Source of the DNA: a virus
Virus record (IMG/VR): IMGVR_UViG_3300027396_000021
Location: 19,631 to 83,630 of that record
Reading direction: 5' to 3' (one strand)
Length of the DNA stretch: 64,000 bases
Of this stretch, positions 42,782 through 50,444 are shown piece after piece. The stretch's first letter is position 1, and each line of letters opens with the position of its first letter. A model generated the notes under the pieces. The model had not been told where the DNA came from, did no database searches, and was given only the letters and a program-made list of their open reading frames with translations. The position numbers were made by a program, and so were the translations under genes.

Positions 42782-43183
42782 TTAAACCTCTTCAAATAAA
42801 GTTGTGAACATCTTATTTGTATAAGAATATTTCTTTTTGTGATCTCCAAACATTTTACTTTTTTCGTTATGGCAATTTGCGCACAAGATTTTTAAATTGT
42901 CTGAAGATGTATTGCCTTTATCACCGTCGTGATGATCTATGGTAAGACTTCTATACGGATCTCTACAAAACCATCCAAGGTATCCTGATTGGTTTTCGCA
43001 TCCTTTTGATTGCATCCATTCGTCCACTTCAAACCTTAACACAGTTCTATGAAGATTGCAAAAAGTTTTCCATTTCCAGGTAGGTGTACCATCTTTTTTA
43101 ACATAACCTTTATGGTACCCTACTTGAGTATTGCAACCGGGTAAACTACATTTAGGAGCGTGATTCCTAGATAGAGATCGCAT
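42782..43183 (-). CDS. HNH endonuclease
   Basis: A 133-aa HNH nuclease: L-T-I-D-H-H-D-G-D-K-G-N-T-S-S-D-N-L-K-I-L-C-A-N-C-H-N-E-K-S near residues 80-110, with the first H in D-H-H, the central N and the final H of C-A-N-C-H. The N-terminal part has paired Cys (P-K-C-S-L-P-G-C, W-K-T-F-C-N-L-H) that may bind zinc. Many T4-like phages carry free-standing HNH proteins, some as homing endonucleases. It lies directly downstream of the DpdA-like gene and upstream of the small-gene cluster. Confidence 0.8.
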   Translation of the reverse strand: MRSLSRNHAPKCSLPGCNTQVGYHKGYVKKDGTPTWKWKTFCNLHRTVLRFEVDEWMQSKGCENQSGYLGWFCRDPYRSLTIDHHDGDKGNTSSDNLKILCANCHNEKSKMFGDHKKKYSYTNKMFTTLFEEV

Positions 43184-43191
43184 TTTAAGCC

Positions 43192-44748
43192 TTATTCAAC
43201 TTTTAAATTATCCAACTCTTCGTCTTCTCTGTCGTCAGTCCAAGGAACTTCAACAGTTCCATCTTCTTTGACTTCATCAAAAAGACTATCTACAATGTTA
43301 GTAACACCACCACGTAGACGAGCACCTTCTAAGTTTTGTAAAAATCCAAGACGTTCTGCTTCAGCAATCATTTCAAATGCTTCTTCTTTAGTCTTGAGTT
43401 CAAACAATTCTTCAACAAATCTATTAAAATACAGAATGTTGCGCGGTACCCATTCTGAGTATTCATCACTTTTATCTGCATCTTTAACCTTGCGCCAGTG
43501 TCTCCAATCTGGTCTGTGACTTGCATATTCAATATCTGCTAGATTATTAGATCTTTGAACAGCACGAATGTGACATTCAACATTATGACCCATCATTAGA
43601 GCATAGGCAAAACTATCCCAAGAAGTTTTACCTTCTTTACCAATCTTGTTTAACATTCCCGGTGCATAGTGGCAAATATCAGCGACTGTAAGTCTGCGAC
43701 CAAAATCGGATTCGAAAGGAAAAGGTATATCGTGCCGTCTGGCAAGACTCTTATTGTCCGGGGCTTTATCCATGATAACAGAGAATCGCTTATTGGTATG
43801 TTGGGCGTTAGTATATACCAATCCGTGAGCTGTTGCGATGAAAGGTGATGCGCAGTCAAAGGAAATTGTGAAGTTTTCATTTACGTGCTTTCTAATTTGA
43901 CGCTGAATGCTTGTTAGATAACAAGCCCAGTCCAACTGTGCAGTACCCAAGAAGTGCATCCAATCCTTGCCTTCTAGCATACCGTCAAACCGCATAGTAA
44001 TCAGTCTACGTAGTGTAATAGGCATCTTACACATATTAGCACCACCCATAGCCCATCCTTCTGCGGCTCTGTCTCCGTACTTGCTAGTATCGGAGTATTC
44101 TTTTACACCCTGGTACCACGCTTCTGCGTTTTCCCAGTTACTACCCTGTAAAACATTTAACAGTTTAGTACCGCCATCTTTTGCACCTAAACGATTTTGA
44201 ATAAAATATTCATTGTTAAATCTTGTTTTATCTAAACAATCTTGAAATGATTTTAAACCTGTCTTTGGACTATGAATATGGTCACAAGCCCAGGTCGGAA
44301 CGTCTAGCATCATTGACCAATCAGCAGTAACATCTAGCCAAGTTAAGATCTTTTCGCGAGTTTTATTTGCTTCTGAGCCTTCAAAATTTTGCCAGTCGAA
44401 CTTAATAACACCTTTACCGATCTGATAACCGCCTGAATCACCTAATATCATAGTAGCGTTACGATCACGTTGTTGAATCATAGATTCTTGTGTGATACTT
44501 TTATTAATGTCTAACTGTGCGTGACCTGCTGAATACAACGCATATTTGTAATAAAAATAGCCTTGCTCTGGATTCAAGAAGTTCATACCTTCAATGCCGC
44601 GATCAAATCCTTGAGGAACGCGATCGTCTGGAATAAATTTTTCTAAACGTTGTTTTGCAACGTATGTAGAATAGAAAGAACTAATAGCAGGTAAGTAAAC
44701 CGCATAGTCTTTCTGTAATGGTGTTAAATCAACTGGTTGTTGTTTCAT
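43192..44748 (-). CDS. dpdA: DpdA/TGT-like DNA guanine transglycosylase
   Basis: A 518-aa protein with the tRNA-guanine-transglycosylase barrel used by phage DpdA to insert 7-deazaguanines into DNA. Signs: I-L-G-D-S-G-G-Y-Q at residues 101-109 (D104, like the TGT general base in D-S-G-G-F-Q), L-L-N-V-L-Q-G near 196-202, E-G-W-A-M-G-G-A at 230-237, and I-S-F-D-C-A-S-P at 295-302 (D298, the expected nucleophile, like F-D-C of TGT). The C-x-C-x2-C zinc site of bacterial TGT is not seen. Overlaps the preceding gene by 20 nt and shares the window with folE, a queD-like gene and queE. Confidence 0.7.
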   Translation of the reverse strand: MKQQPVDLTPLQKDYAVYLPAISSFYSTYVAKQRLEKFIPDDRVPQGFDRGIEGMNFLNPEQGYFYYKYALYSAGHAQLDINKSITQESMIQQRDRNATMILGDSGGYQIGKGVIKFDWQNFEGSEANKTREKILTWLDVTADWSMMLDVPTWACDHIHSPKTGLKSFQDCLDKTRFNNEYFIQNRLGAKDGGTKLLNVLQGSNWENAEAWYQGVKEYSDTSKYGDRAAEGWAMGGANMCKMPITLRRLITMRFDGMLEGKDWMHFLGTAQLDWACYLTSIQRQIRKHVNENFTISFDCASPFIATAHGLVYTNAQHTNKRFSVIMDKAPDNKSLARRHDIPFPFESDFGRRLTVADICHYAPGMLNKIGKEGKTSWDSFAYALMMGHNVECHIRAVQRSNNLADIEYASHRPDWRHWRKVKDADKSDEYSEWVPRNILYFNRFVEELFELKTKEEAFEMIAEAERLGFLQNLEGARLRGGVTNIVDSLFDEVKEDGTVEVPWTDDREDEELDNLKVE

Positions 44749-45097
44749 AATCTCTCGCTAAATGTGCTGTAAGTTCTACTCTTGTCTTTGCCTGTTCTAA
44801 TTGGTCTAATGCAATGCGAACTGCTTCGTTAGTTGTTGCTAACTTGTACCATTCTTCTTCTTGCTTCATACGTTTAATAGCCCAGTCAATGGCTTTTTCT
44901 GCGTCATTATTTAGGCCTACGTTTGCAGACCCTGCATAAATCTTCATCCACGTATGGCCATCAAATACTTCCATATCGCTGCCGTTTAATCTCAACATAC
45001 CTTGAGAAGGATTTGACATATTAGATGACACATAGGGAAGCGAACTTCCCCCTGCGGCATACATATGTTTGCTGGAACTACTAACGTTATTAATCAT
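44729..45097 (-). CDS. Conserved hypothetical protein (122 aa)
   Basis: A 122-aa protein. The N-terminal part has G-G-S-S-L-P-Y-V-S-S-N ... G-M-L-R-L-N-G-S-D-M-E-V-F-D-G-H-T-W-M-K-I, which resembles the G-Q-L-W-Y-D...L-K-V-Y-D-G-S-x-W module of the tail-fibre N-termini, and the rest is a helical tail (A-I-D-W-A-I-K-R-M-K-Q-E-E-E-W). Placed between gp45 and the DpdA-like gene, with TAATG start overlap on gp45. A virion link through the shared module is possible; function unknown. Confidence 0.6.
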   Translation of the reverse strand: MINNVSSSSKHMYAAGGSSLPYVSSNMSNPSQGMLRLNGSDMEVFDGHTWMKIYAGSANVGLNNDAEKAIDWAIKRMKQEEEWYKLATTNEAVRIALDQLEQAKTRVELTAHLARDYETTTS

Positions 45098-45834
45098 TAG
45101 GCCGCCTGTGCTGGAATAATGTATTTGTATGTTGCCAATCCGCTGTCTAGAGTGATTTGGATAGCACCTTCATTTGACAAACTCATCTTTGTGTTGTTGA
45201 CATCGGCAATCTTAAGAATGCTCAAGATTGGAAGCACCGGCCAAGTCCAACCACGATCCAGTTTACCTGCAACGTTCTGTGCAAAAATAAACTCACCGCC
45301 GTGTGTGCTTGCATCACCAAAGATAAATTTCAAATTGCCACCGTCAGTTTTTGCAAGGAATGTTGGATGTTCGCTGTTAGCACCAGCTTGGAAATTAAAA
45401 CGCTGTACAGCAGCAACGGTTGGCTCTAGTTCAACATCCCACTTAACACCGCGGAACTTAACAGTCTTCATCTTTTCGTTGATGATTTCCTGATTCATAA
45501 AGCGATAGTCGTTGCGGAAATCGCCGTCTTTGTTTTCAAAGTGGATACCGACGGGGATAGTTTCACCATTACGTTCTGCTGATGTGATAGTAATTTTTGC
45601 ATCATCCTTGTATTCGCTGCCATCTAACAAATATTTCAACTTGTTAAGTTGCGGCATACCAAATACACCAATCATATCTGGATAAGGATTAGCAGTTTCT
45701 GCATCCATAATAACTGAACGGTCATCTGCCATTGAGTTAATTGTAGTCTTTTCTTCTGTGCCTGTAACTTTGACTGTGGTTAAAAAGCCTAGGTTTTGTG
45801 TATGTGACACAATGTCTTGTAAAATGTCTTTCAT
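45097..45834 (-). CDS. 45: Sliding clamp (gp45)
   Basis: A 245-aa homologue of T4 gp45 (228 aa), the trimeric DNA clamp that holds the polymerase and also activates late transcription. Blocks seen: I-G-V-F-G-M-P-Q-L-N-K-L-K-Y-L-L, F-I-F-G-D-A-S-T-H-G-G-E-F-I-F-A, and the C-terminal G-A-I-Q-I-T-L-D-S-G-L-A-T-Y-K-Y-I-I-P-A-Q. It lies immediately downstream of gp43 with its own sigma70 promoter (45859-45887) and a TGGAG ribosome site 9 nt before the ATG. Confidence 0.9.
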   Translation of the reverse strand: MKDILQDIVSHTQNLGFLTTVKVTGTEEKTTINSMADDRSVIMDAETANPYPDMIGVFGMPQLNKLKYLLDGSEYKDDAKITITSAERNGETIPVGIHFENKDGDFRNDYRFMNQEIINEKMKTVKFRGVKWDVELEPTVAAVQRFNFQAGANSEHPTFLAKTDGGNLKFIFGDASTHGGEFIFAQNVAGKLDRGWTWPVLPILSILKIADVNNTKMSLSNEGAIQITLDSGLATYKYIIPAQAA

Positions 45835-45858
45835 TTAGATATCTCCATGTATATTAAG

Positions 45859-45887
45859 ATTATATTTAGATCGTGAATAAAAATCAA
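45859..45887 (-). promoter_or_regulatory. Sigma70 promoter for the sliding clamp (TTGATT-17-TATAAT)
   Basis: Minus strand: TTGATT (45882-45887; 4 of 6 to consensus), 17-bp spacer, TATAAT (45859-45864). Leader about 20 nt with TGGAG before the ATG at 45834. Sits in the 61-nt gap between gp43 and gp45. Confidence 0.7.
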
Positions 45888-45895
45888 CCTTGAAA

Positions 45896-48565
45896 TCACT
45901 CAAAATCAAATAATTTGCTAAAGGTATTATCATTTCTAGTAGAACTGATATCCCATTCTAGTACTCCAATTAAGTTTTCTAATTTTTCATCGATAACAGT
46001 AGTTTCCATCAAACCGTCATCGAATGGTAAATCTTTAAACCATTGAGGTAAACGTAGTTCGTCTACAGGATATGCTACTGACGTATATCCCATAGGATTG
46101 TCTTTTAATTTGCAGACAATGACTTTTGCTCCGTCGACGATTTGCATTGAGTATTTGTCGTCGTAGAGGCGTTTGAGCGTATTCCAATTAAGGCTTGCTC
46201 TAACATGACCAGGCATATTTGCCTTGCCAGCTTTCTTCTCTTTACTGGCGTATTCTGTAATGTTGTTTGCACGTTTTGGTGATCCTTTCTCCCATCCTGG
46301 GCGTGTTTTAAAATCTGTTCTAAAGTCTGTAATAAACTCTAGTACTTCTTCTTGCGGAGCTCCATTAAGAACTTTTGTAAGTACGTCACTTAAAAAGTCT
46401 TGGATAACAACCGGGGTATCTGACCTTTTGAGGTCAAGCCCCATTGCTTTGATCTTGCCTGGCTTGCCATCGACGTCTGCCCGCTTTCCTTCTTTGTCGT
46501 AGTAGAGCACGGCATATCGTTTCTTTGTGATGAATAGTCCTTTGGAAGCAACAATCTCGCGACCTGCTTTGATGACCTCTCCTCGAGATTTTGGAACGTG
46601 GAAGGCATCTTGCATGAATTTGACGAAAGTACCATTTACAGTTTCTCCTATAGTGTCATAAAGTTCAACAACGTTTTCCTTATTCCAAGGAACAAGGCCC
46701 TTCTCAATGTCTTTCTTCAGCGTTGAATAAGCTGAAAAATAACAAGAGTCTGTGTCACCGTAGATCACTGATTTGCCAACGTGATCATATTCTCCGGTAA
46801 TAATTTCATTAACTTTACTTGCCATATGTTTGGCAATCTGACGTCCTGTAAGCGTAGTACTTTGACCAATTCTATTATCAAAGAAACGGCAACCTGGGTT
46901 AAGAATAGCACCGTACAAACTGTTTAGGTTAATCTTCTTAACTAGTTGTCGTTTATCCCAGTATTCTTCTTCAACAGTATTACCTGCCTTGATGCATTCT
47001 TTAAGTTTGGCCTGCATCTCTTTACGTTCTTTGTACCAACGTGCTAACAGACCTGGAATGATACCTTCTACTTCATAGGTAAAGATAGTTCCATTTGCTG
47101 AGATCATCCAAGGTTGGTTGCTTTCAAAGATTAAATCATAGATTTGTGCGGCCGACAGGGTATCACTACCGCCGCCTTCCCAGTCGATGGTAATTTCTCG
47201 ACCAACTTCTTTGTTCATAACAGAAGTATATTCTAATGATCCAAATATTCCTTCCCAAGCAGCAGCAAATGATTTACCCTTGCCCATTTCTGTTTCAAGA
47301 TGTGCTTTGGTACCATCTGCACGTAGTTGTCCTACAATAGTTTCCGGGCCCATATTCAGCGCACGAATCGCAGACGGATACAGTGAGTTAATATCTAATG
47401 AGCCAATCCACTCGTGGATGCCTTTCTTTGGATATGCAACATAAGCGCCAGCGGCCTGTGTGTCTCCTTGCTCCTCCATCTTTTTACGATTAGGAACAAT
47501 CATACCACGACGGTGAGCTTCATTAATAATGGCTTGTTCAGTTACGGCAACAGCACCCATTGTTGTCTGTAGCAGAACTGTGTTTTCGTGTGCAATCTTG
47601 TTGGACAGGTCTAGGAATTTTAGTTTCTTATCTAGTTTGTCAAGTAGTGCAGTATCTTGTCTGTTATATTCAATAAACTTTTTAAAGTCATTGTTATATA
47701 ATTGATCAAGCGTTCCCTCGTAGGCAACCTTCTTTTCACCAACTTCCATTTCACCGATGGCATCTAATCGATAGGTGTGTCTTTCTTCATATGTGTATTT
47801 TCGATATAATTCTAAATAGTCCATATGCACACGACCGATAAGATCATATGTAACAGCAGTCTTTCCGTACTTTTCGTATTCACGTTTCTTAGGATAACAA
47901 TCCCACAAACAGAAACGTTTAGTATCCTCTTTGCTTAGAACTTTAATAACACGATTTACAGTATACGGAATATCAAAACCTTCACTGTTCCAACCAGACA
48001 ACACATCAGCATCTTGAATAAGATCTAAAAATGTATCCAACATATCTGCTTCGTTGTCAAATAACATCGTGTTAGGAAATTCTTCGACAGCCTTTTGAGC
48101 TTCTTCCATTGACATTGTCTTTGGAGGAATAGCAAGACATACAAGTGTGTCCAACCATTGCAGGTGAACAGCAATTGCGGTAATTGGCATAAATGCATCA
48201 TCAGGCGAAGCGTAGCCACGTTCTGGATCAAAATCTACTTCAATATCGAAGTAGGCTGCATTTAGTTTCGGCGCATCAATGTTTAGATAATGATCTTCTA
48301 AACAACGAAAGATTGGATTAATATCTGATTCGTATAGTTTTTTGTTAGAATGAATTGCAAGTTCTTTGCGAAGTTCTTTTACATTCTTACAACTTACACG
48401 GCTTAGTGGTTCACCCTTGATAGATTGAAATTTACCTTTAGGGTCATAGTAATAGAAAAGATGTTTGGCAGGATAATCCTTAAAATGCCTTTCACCTTTA
48501 TCATTTCGCTCGACGACACGAATAGTATCGTCCTCGCGATCATAGAAAGCGTCAACGTAACTCAT
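45896..48565 (-). CDS. 43: Family-B DNA polymerase (gp43)
   Basis: An 889-aa T4-type replicative polymerase with proofreading exonuclease. Motifs: exonuclease F-D-I-E-V-D near residue 105; motif A L-D-I-N-S-L-Y-P-S near 390; motif B K-K-I-N-L-N-S-L-Y-G-A near 542; motif C Y-G-D-T-D-S at 602-607. All catalytic acids are present. The ATG at 48565 is chosen because AGGAG lies 4 nt upstream; an in-frame upstream start (48601) is rejected. The 75-nt leader contains a small hairpin (48576-48593) directly before the ribosome site. Gene order pol-clamp follows the T4 early block. Confidence 0.95.
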   Translation of the reverse strand: MSYVDAFYDREDDTIRVVERNDKGERHFKDYPAKHLFYYYDPKGKFQSIKGEPLSRVSCKNVKELRKELAIHSNKKLYESDINPIFRCLEDHYLNIDAPKLNAAYFDIEVDFDPERGYASPDDAFMPITAIAVHLQWLDTLVCLAIPPKTMSMEEAQKAVEEFPNTMLFDNEADMLDTFLDLIQDADVLSGWNSEGFDIPYTVNRVIKVLSKEDTKRFCLWDCYPKKREYEKYGKTAVTYDLIGRVHMDYLELYRKYTYEERHTYRLDAIGEMEVGEKKVAYEGTLDQLYNNDFKKFIEYNRQDTALLDKLDKKLKFLDLSNKIAHENTVLLQTTMGAVAVTEQAIINEAHRRGMIVPNRKKMEEQGDTQAAGAYVAYPKKGIHEWIGSLDINSLYPSAIRALNMGPETIVGQLRADGTKAHLETEMGKGKSFAAAWEGIFGSLEYTSVMNKEVGREITIDWEGGGSDTLSAAQIYDLIFESNQPWMISANGTIFTYEVEGIIPGLLARWYKERKEMQAKLKECIKAGNTVEEEYWDKRQLVKKINLNSLYGAILNPGCRFFDNRIGQSTTLTGRQIAKHMASKVNEIITGEYDHVGKSVIYGDTDSCYFSAYSTLKKDIEKGLVPWNKENVVELYDTIGETVNGTFVKFMQDAFHVPKSRGEVIKAGREIVASKGLFITKKRYAVLYYDKEGKRADVDGKPGKIKAMGLDLKRSDTPVVIQDFLSDVLTKVLNGAPQEEVLEFITDFRTDFKTRPGWEKGSPKRANNITEYASKEKKAGKANMPGHVRASLNWNTLKRLYDDKYSMQIVDGAKVIVCKLKDNPMGYTSVAYPVDELRLPQWFKDLPFDDGLMETTVIDEKLENLIGVLEWDISSTRNDNTFSKLFDFE

Positions 48566-48575
48566 TTTTCTCCTA

Positions 48576-48593
48576 TGCAATTTACGGCTTGCA
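48576..48593 (-). promoter_or_regulatory. Possible translational operator in the gp43 leader
   Basis: TGCAA and TTGCA (48589-48593 and 48576-48580 on the minus strand) form a 5-bp stem with an 8-nt loop (GCCGTAAA), ending one base before AGGAG. In T4 and RB69, gp43 represses its own mRNA through a hairpin of the same size next to the ribosome site; the loop sequence differs here. Confidence 0.4.
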
Positions 48594-48640
48594 AATACCA
48601 AAAATGCGGTTTATGGCCCAGCCTACCATCTATCTTATAT

Positions 48641-48931
48641 TTAACTAATTAGCATTCTTACCAGCCCAACACTATCAATGGTGGTGAGCAGGATGTAGTT
48701 AGCCAGCATCCCAAAAGATTTCCTAGTCCAAGCAGCCCAAGCATACATAGCACAACCAGTGATCCAAATAGGATATAAAGCAAGGAGTGGAGGATTGGGT
48801 ACTGTGACAGCCATTGTGATGCTACATCCAATTGAGATAGCCCAAGCAAGGAGCTCAATAATAAAACGTAAACGGTTAGATGCCCAATCATCTTTGATCC
48901 ATTGTATAGTTGGTTGAAAATATTCTATCAT
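48641..48931 (-). CDS. Small membrane protein, three TM segments (96 aa)
   Basis: A 96-aa protein with an N-terminal charged segment and three hydrophobic stretches (F-I-I-E-L-L-A-W-A-I-S-I-G-C-S-I-T, P-P-L-L-A-L-Y-P-I-W-I-T-G-C-A-M-Y-A-W-A-A-W, M-L-A-N-Y-I-L-L-T-T-I-D-S-V-G-L). It overlaps the next gene upstream by ATGA. A small inner-membrane protein in the polymerase operon, common in T4-like marine phages; role unknown. Confidence 0.7.
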   Translation of the reverse strand: MIEYFQPTIQWIKDDWASNRLRFIIELLAWAISIGCSITMAVTVPNPPLLALYPIWITGCAMYAWAAWTRKSFGMLANYILLTTIDSVGLVRMLIS

Positions 48932-49188
48932 TCGGGTAAACGTTTGGTAACGCCCAAAATCATTTCAATTTCATCCCACTCTTCTTCGTGAGACTTCCAA
49001 TTGTCTTTATGTGCAATCTTAATTGCTTTATTAATAATGCTAGGTTTAACTTGTAGCTCTTCTGCTACGGCCTTAACGGTTTCTTTTAGGCCTTCTTGGA
49101 GATCTTCAATTTCGCGCAATACATTTCCACCTTCGTTAATGAGACGCTCAAGTTTAGCCTTTTCTTCTGGACCGTACATTTTTGCCAT
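48928..49188 (-). CDS. dsbA: DsbA-like late-transcription DNA-binding protein
   Basis: An 86-aa protein whose layout matches T4 DsbA (89 aa), a double-strand DNA-binding protein that boosts late promoters: basic start M-A-K, a central helix L-K-E-T-V-K-A-V-A-E-E-L-Q-V-K-P-S-I-I-N-K-A-I-K and the end H-K-D-N-W-K-S-H-E-E-E-W-D-E-I-E. The H-K-D-N-R/W motif and length are the best indicators. The ATG at 49188 has AGGAG 7 nt upstream; an in-frame upstream start is rejected. It is the first gene of the operon driven by the promoter inside the terminator hairpin. Confidence 0.75.
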   Translation of the reverse strand: MAKMYGPEEKAKLERLINEGGNVLREIEDLQEGLKETVKAVAEELQVKPSIINKAIKIAHKDNWKSHEEEWDEIEMILGVTKRLPE

Positions 49189-49213
49189 AGTATTCTCCTG
49201 TATATAAAAGTAT

Positions 49214-49242
49214 ATTATATAGCCACAAAAAAAGCCAGTCAA
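49214..49242 (-). promoter_or_regulatory. Sigma70 promoter for dsbA/gp43 operon (TTGACT-17-TATAAT)
   Basis: Minus strand: TTGACT (49237-49242; 5 of 6), 17-bp spacer, TATAAT (49214-49219). The -35 box is in the hairpin of the terminator 49227-49258. Drives dsbA, a membrane protein, gp43 and probably gp45. Confidence 0.82.
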
Positions 49243-49258
49243 CCTATGACTGGCTTTT
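49227..49258 (-). terminator. Terminator ending the late operon (hairpin plus T7)
   Basis: Perfect 12-bp stem (AAAAGCCAGTCA / TGACTGGCTTTT) with a 5-nt loop and a T7 tract on the minus strand. It ends transcripts coming from 50155 and encloses the -35 of the next early promoter. Confidence 0.85.
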
Positions 49259-49276
49259 CTACACCTTTTGGTTAAA

Positions 49277-50155
49277 TTACTTTTGATCTTCGCTTAGTAC
49301 GTCATACATTTCAAATACGCCGCCGTTACGTTCGTAAATTAAACCTGCGTATAGATCTGCTTTCATACCTTCGCCTAGTTTAGCAACAGCAACACGTTGA
49401 GCCCAGTTGAACAATTCTGTATCAATTGCATCAATTTGTTGTTGACCGCCGCTTTCTTGAACCAACTGAACCATTTGCTTAAATGTTAGTTTTTGTTCTA
49501 CACTTTCAGCAACAACTTTCTTAGAAGTTTTAACAGATTCGTTTTTCTTGCCACCAAAGTATTTTGCCTGCTTGTCGCTCATACCTTTCTTGCCATCTTT
49601 CTTGTTACCGCCTTTTTCGGCAGCAGCTTTTTTCATTGGCTCTTTCTTGTCACCGTCTTTGTCAATGTCTAAGAAATCTGGCTTTGCACCTTCGTCCATT
49701 TTCTTTTCTTTCTTGGCTTTTTTATCTTCTTTATCAGACTTTTTAGCCTCAACCATTTTTAGGAATTTAGACTTAAATTGTTCTGGATCTACAGATTCTT
49801 TAGCAGACTTACGAGCTTTTTCTTTACGCTTCTTGTCGTCCTTGTCATCTGAACCTGGATCGTATTCAAACTTGTCACGAGTGTGTTTTACACCTGTTGC
49901 AGTTTTTGTTAAAGTACCTGTTGAAGTTTTCTTTGTATCGCCAGTTTTAGCATCAGCGTCAAAGCCTTCTTCAACTTCTTCTTTCTTTTCTTCTTTTGCT
50001 TTCTTTGCTTCAGCAATGTAAGAAGATTGTCCAGCTAAAACACGCAATTCTGCGTCTTCGTTTAACTGTACAGATTTTGGTAATTGAGGAGCAGCAGGAG
50101 TTTCGATCTTGCCGTCGATGCTCTCAATTTTAGTAATTAGTGATTTAAAGTCCAT
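49277..50155 (-). CDS. Lys/Glu-rich virion-internal-type protein with EF-hand-like motif
   Basis: A 292-aa very charged protein: folded ends (residues 1-60 and 225-292, the latter with L-T-F-K-Q-M-V-Q-L-V-Q-E-S) joined by a Lys/Glu/Asp-rich middle. The middle contains P-D-F-L-D-I-D-K-D-G-D-K-K-E-P-M (calcium-loop-like D-x-D-x-D-G) and M-S-D-K-Q-A-K-Y-F-G-G-K-K-N. Such proteins are typical of T4-like prohead/core or internal proteins. The start M-D-F-K-S-L-I-T-K-I-E is only weakly like a capsid-targeting peptide. Late promoter 50183-50190 and a bulged inverted repeat precede it. Confidence 0.65.
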   Translation of the reverse strand: MDFKSLITKIESIDGKIETPAAPQLPKSVQLNEDAELRVLAGQSSYIAEAKKAKEEKKEEVEEGFDADAKTGDTKKTSTGTLTKTATGVKHTRDKFEYDPGSDDKDDKKRKEKARKSAKESVDPEQFKSKFLKMVEAKKSDKEDKKAKKEKKMDEGAKPDFLDIDKDGDKKEPMKKAAAEKGGNKKDGKKGMSDKQAKYFGGKKNESVKTSKKVVAESVEQKLTFKQMVQLVQESGGQQQIDAIDTELFNWAQRVAVAKLGEGMKADLYAGLIYERNGGVFEMYDVLSEDQK

Positions 50156-50186
50156 AATAAAAGTCCTAAAAGGTGTATACTTTATT
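50156..50186 (-). promoter_or_regulatory. Bulged inverted repeat between late promoter and ATG
   Basis: On the minus strand AATAAAGT (50179-50186) pairs with ACTTTTATT (50156-50164; one extra T bulged). The 5' arm overlaps the end of the late promoter, the 3' arm abuts the ATG at 50155 and AGGA lies at the loop edge. A late start at about 50177 would lose the 5' arm. Confidence 0.4.
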
Positions 50187-50190
50187 TATC
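50183..50190 (-). promoter_or_regulatory. T4-type late promoter (GATAAATA)
   Basis: Minus-strand GATAAATA, 27 nt before the ATG at 50155. Confidence 0.6.
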
Positions 50191-50431
50191 TTTTAATGAA
50201 GTTGCCTTCGCCAAAGATATTAGTTTTCATATTTAATGCGTTATCTGTTGGCTTTTGTTTCTTGGGTTTAGGCTGCGGAGGAGCCTTTGTGCCAGATTTT
50301 CCCGGGCTACCAGTATAGCTTGTTTTTCCACGAGCTTTTCCTGGGCTAATATGCGGATTTGCAACGGTAGCAATATTACCTGCTGAAGTAGCACCTGCTG
50401 TGGCTGTTTCTAAAAGTTCACTTATTTTCAT
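50186..50431 (-). CDS. Small late protein with capsid-targeting-like N-terminus (81 aa)
   Basis: An 81-aa protein starting M-K-I-S-E-L-L-E-T-A, which resembles T4 capsid-targeting peptides and holds an L-x-E prohead-protease-type site (L-L-E). The remainder is Pro/Gly/Lys-rich and low in structure (S-P-G-K-A-R-G-K-T, P-P-Q-P-K-P-K-K-Q-K-P), with a G-E-G-N-F-I-K-R end. It fits a small internal head protein. A late promoter sits 5 nt before the ATG, so the late mRNA would be nearly leaderless. Confidence 0.6.
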   Translation of the reverse strand: MKISELLETATAGATSAGNIATVANPHISPGKARGKTSYTGSPGKSGTKAPPQPKPKKQKPTDNALNMKTNIFGEGNFIKR

Positions 50432-50436
50432 ATTAA

Positions 50437-50444
50437 TATTTATC
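50437..50444 (-). promoter_or_regulatory. T4-type late promoter (GATAAATA)
   Basis: Minus-strand GATAAATA separated from the ATG at 50431 by TTAAT; predicted start falls at the ATG. Confidence 0.55.

Noticed and set aside
42782-43183. HNH gene as part of an intron or intein
   Set aside because: No flanking split gene is visible; neighbours on both sides are complete and in operon-like spacing.
43267-43519. Plus-strand frames opposite the DpdA-like gene
   Set aside because: Shadows; the minus-strand protein has continuous TGT-like motifs.
49548-50021. Plus-strand 157-codon frame opposite the Lys/Glu-rich protein
   Set aside because: It arises because Lys/Glu-rich codons read backwards give open Ser/Phe/Leu-rich frames; no regulatory signals.
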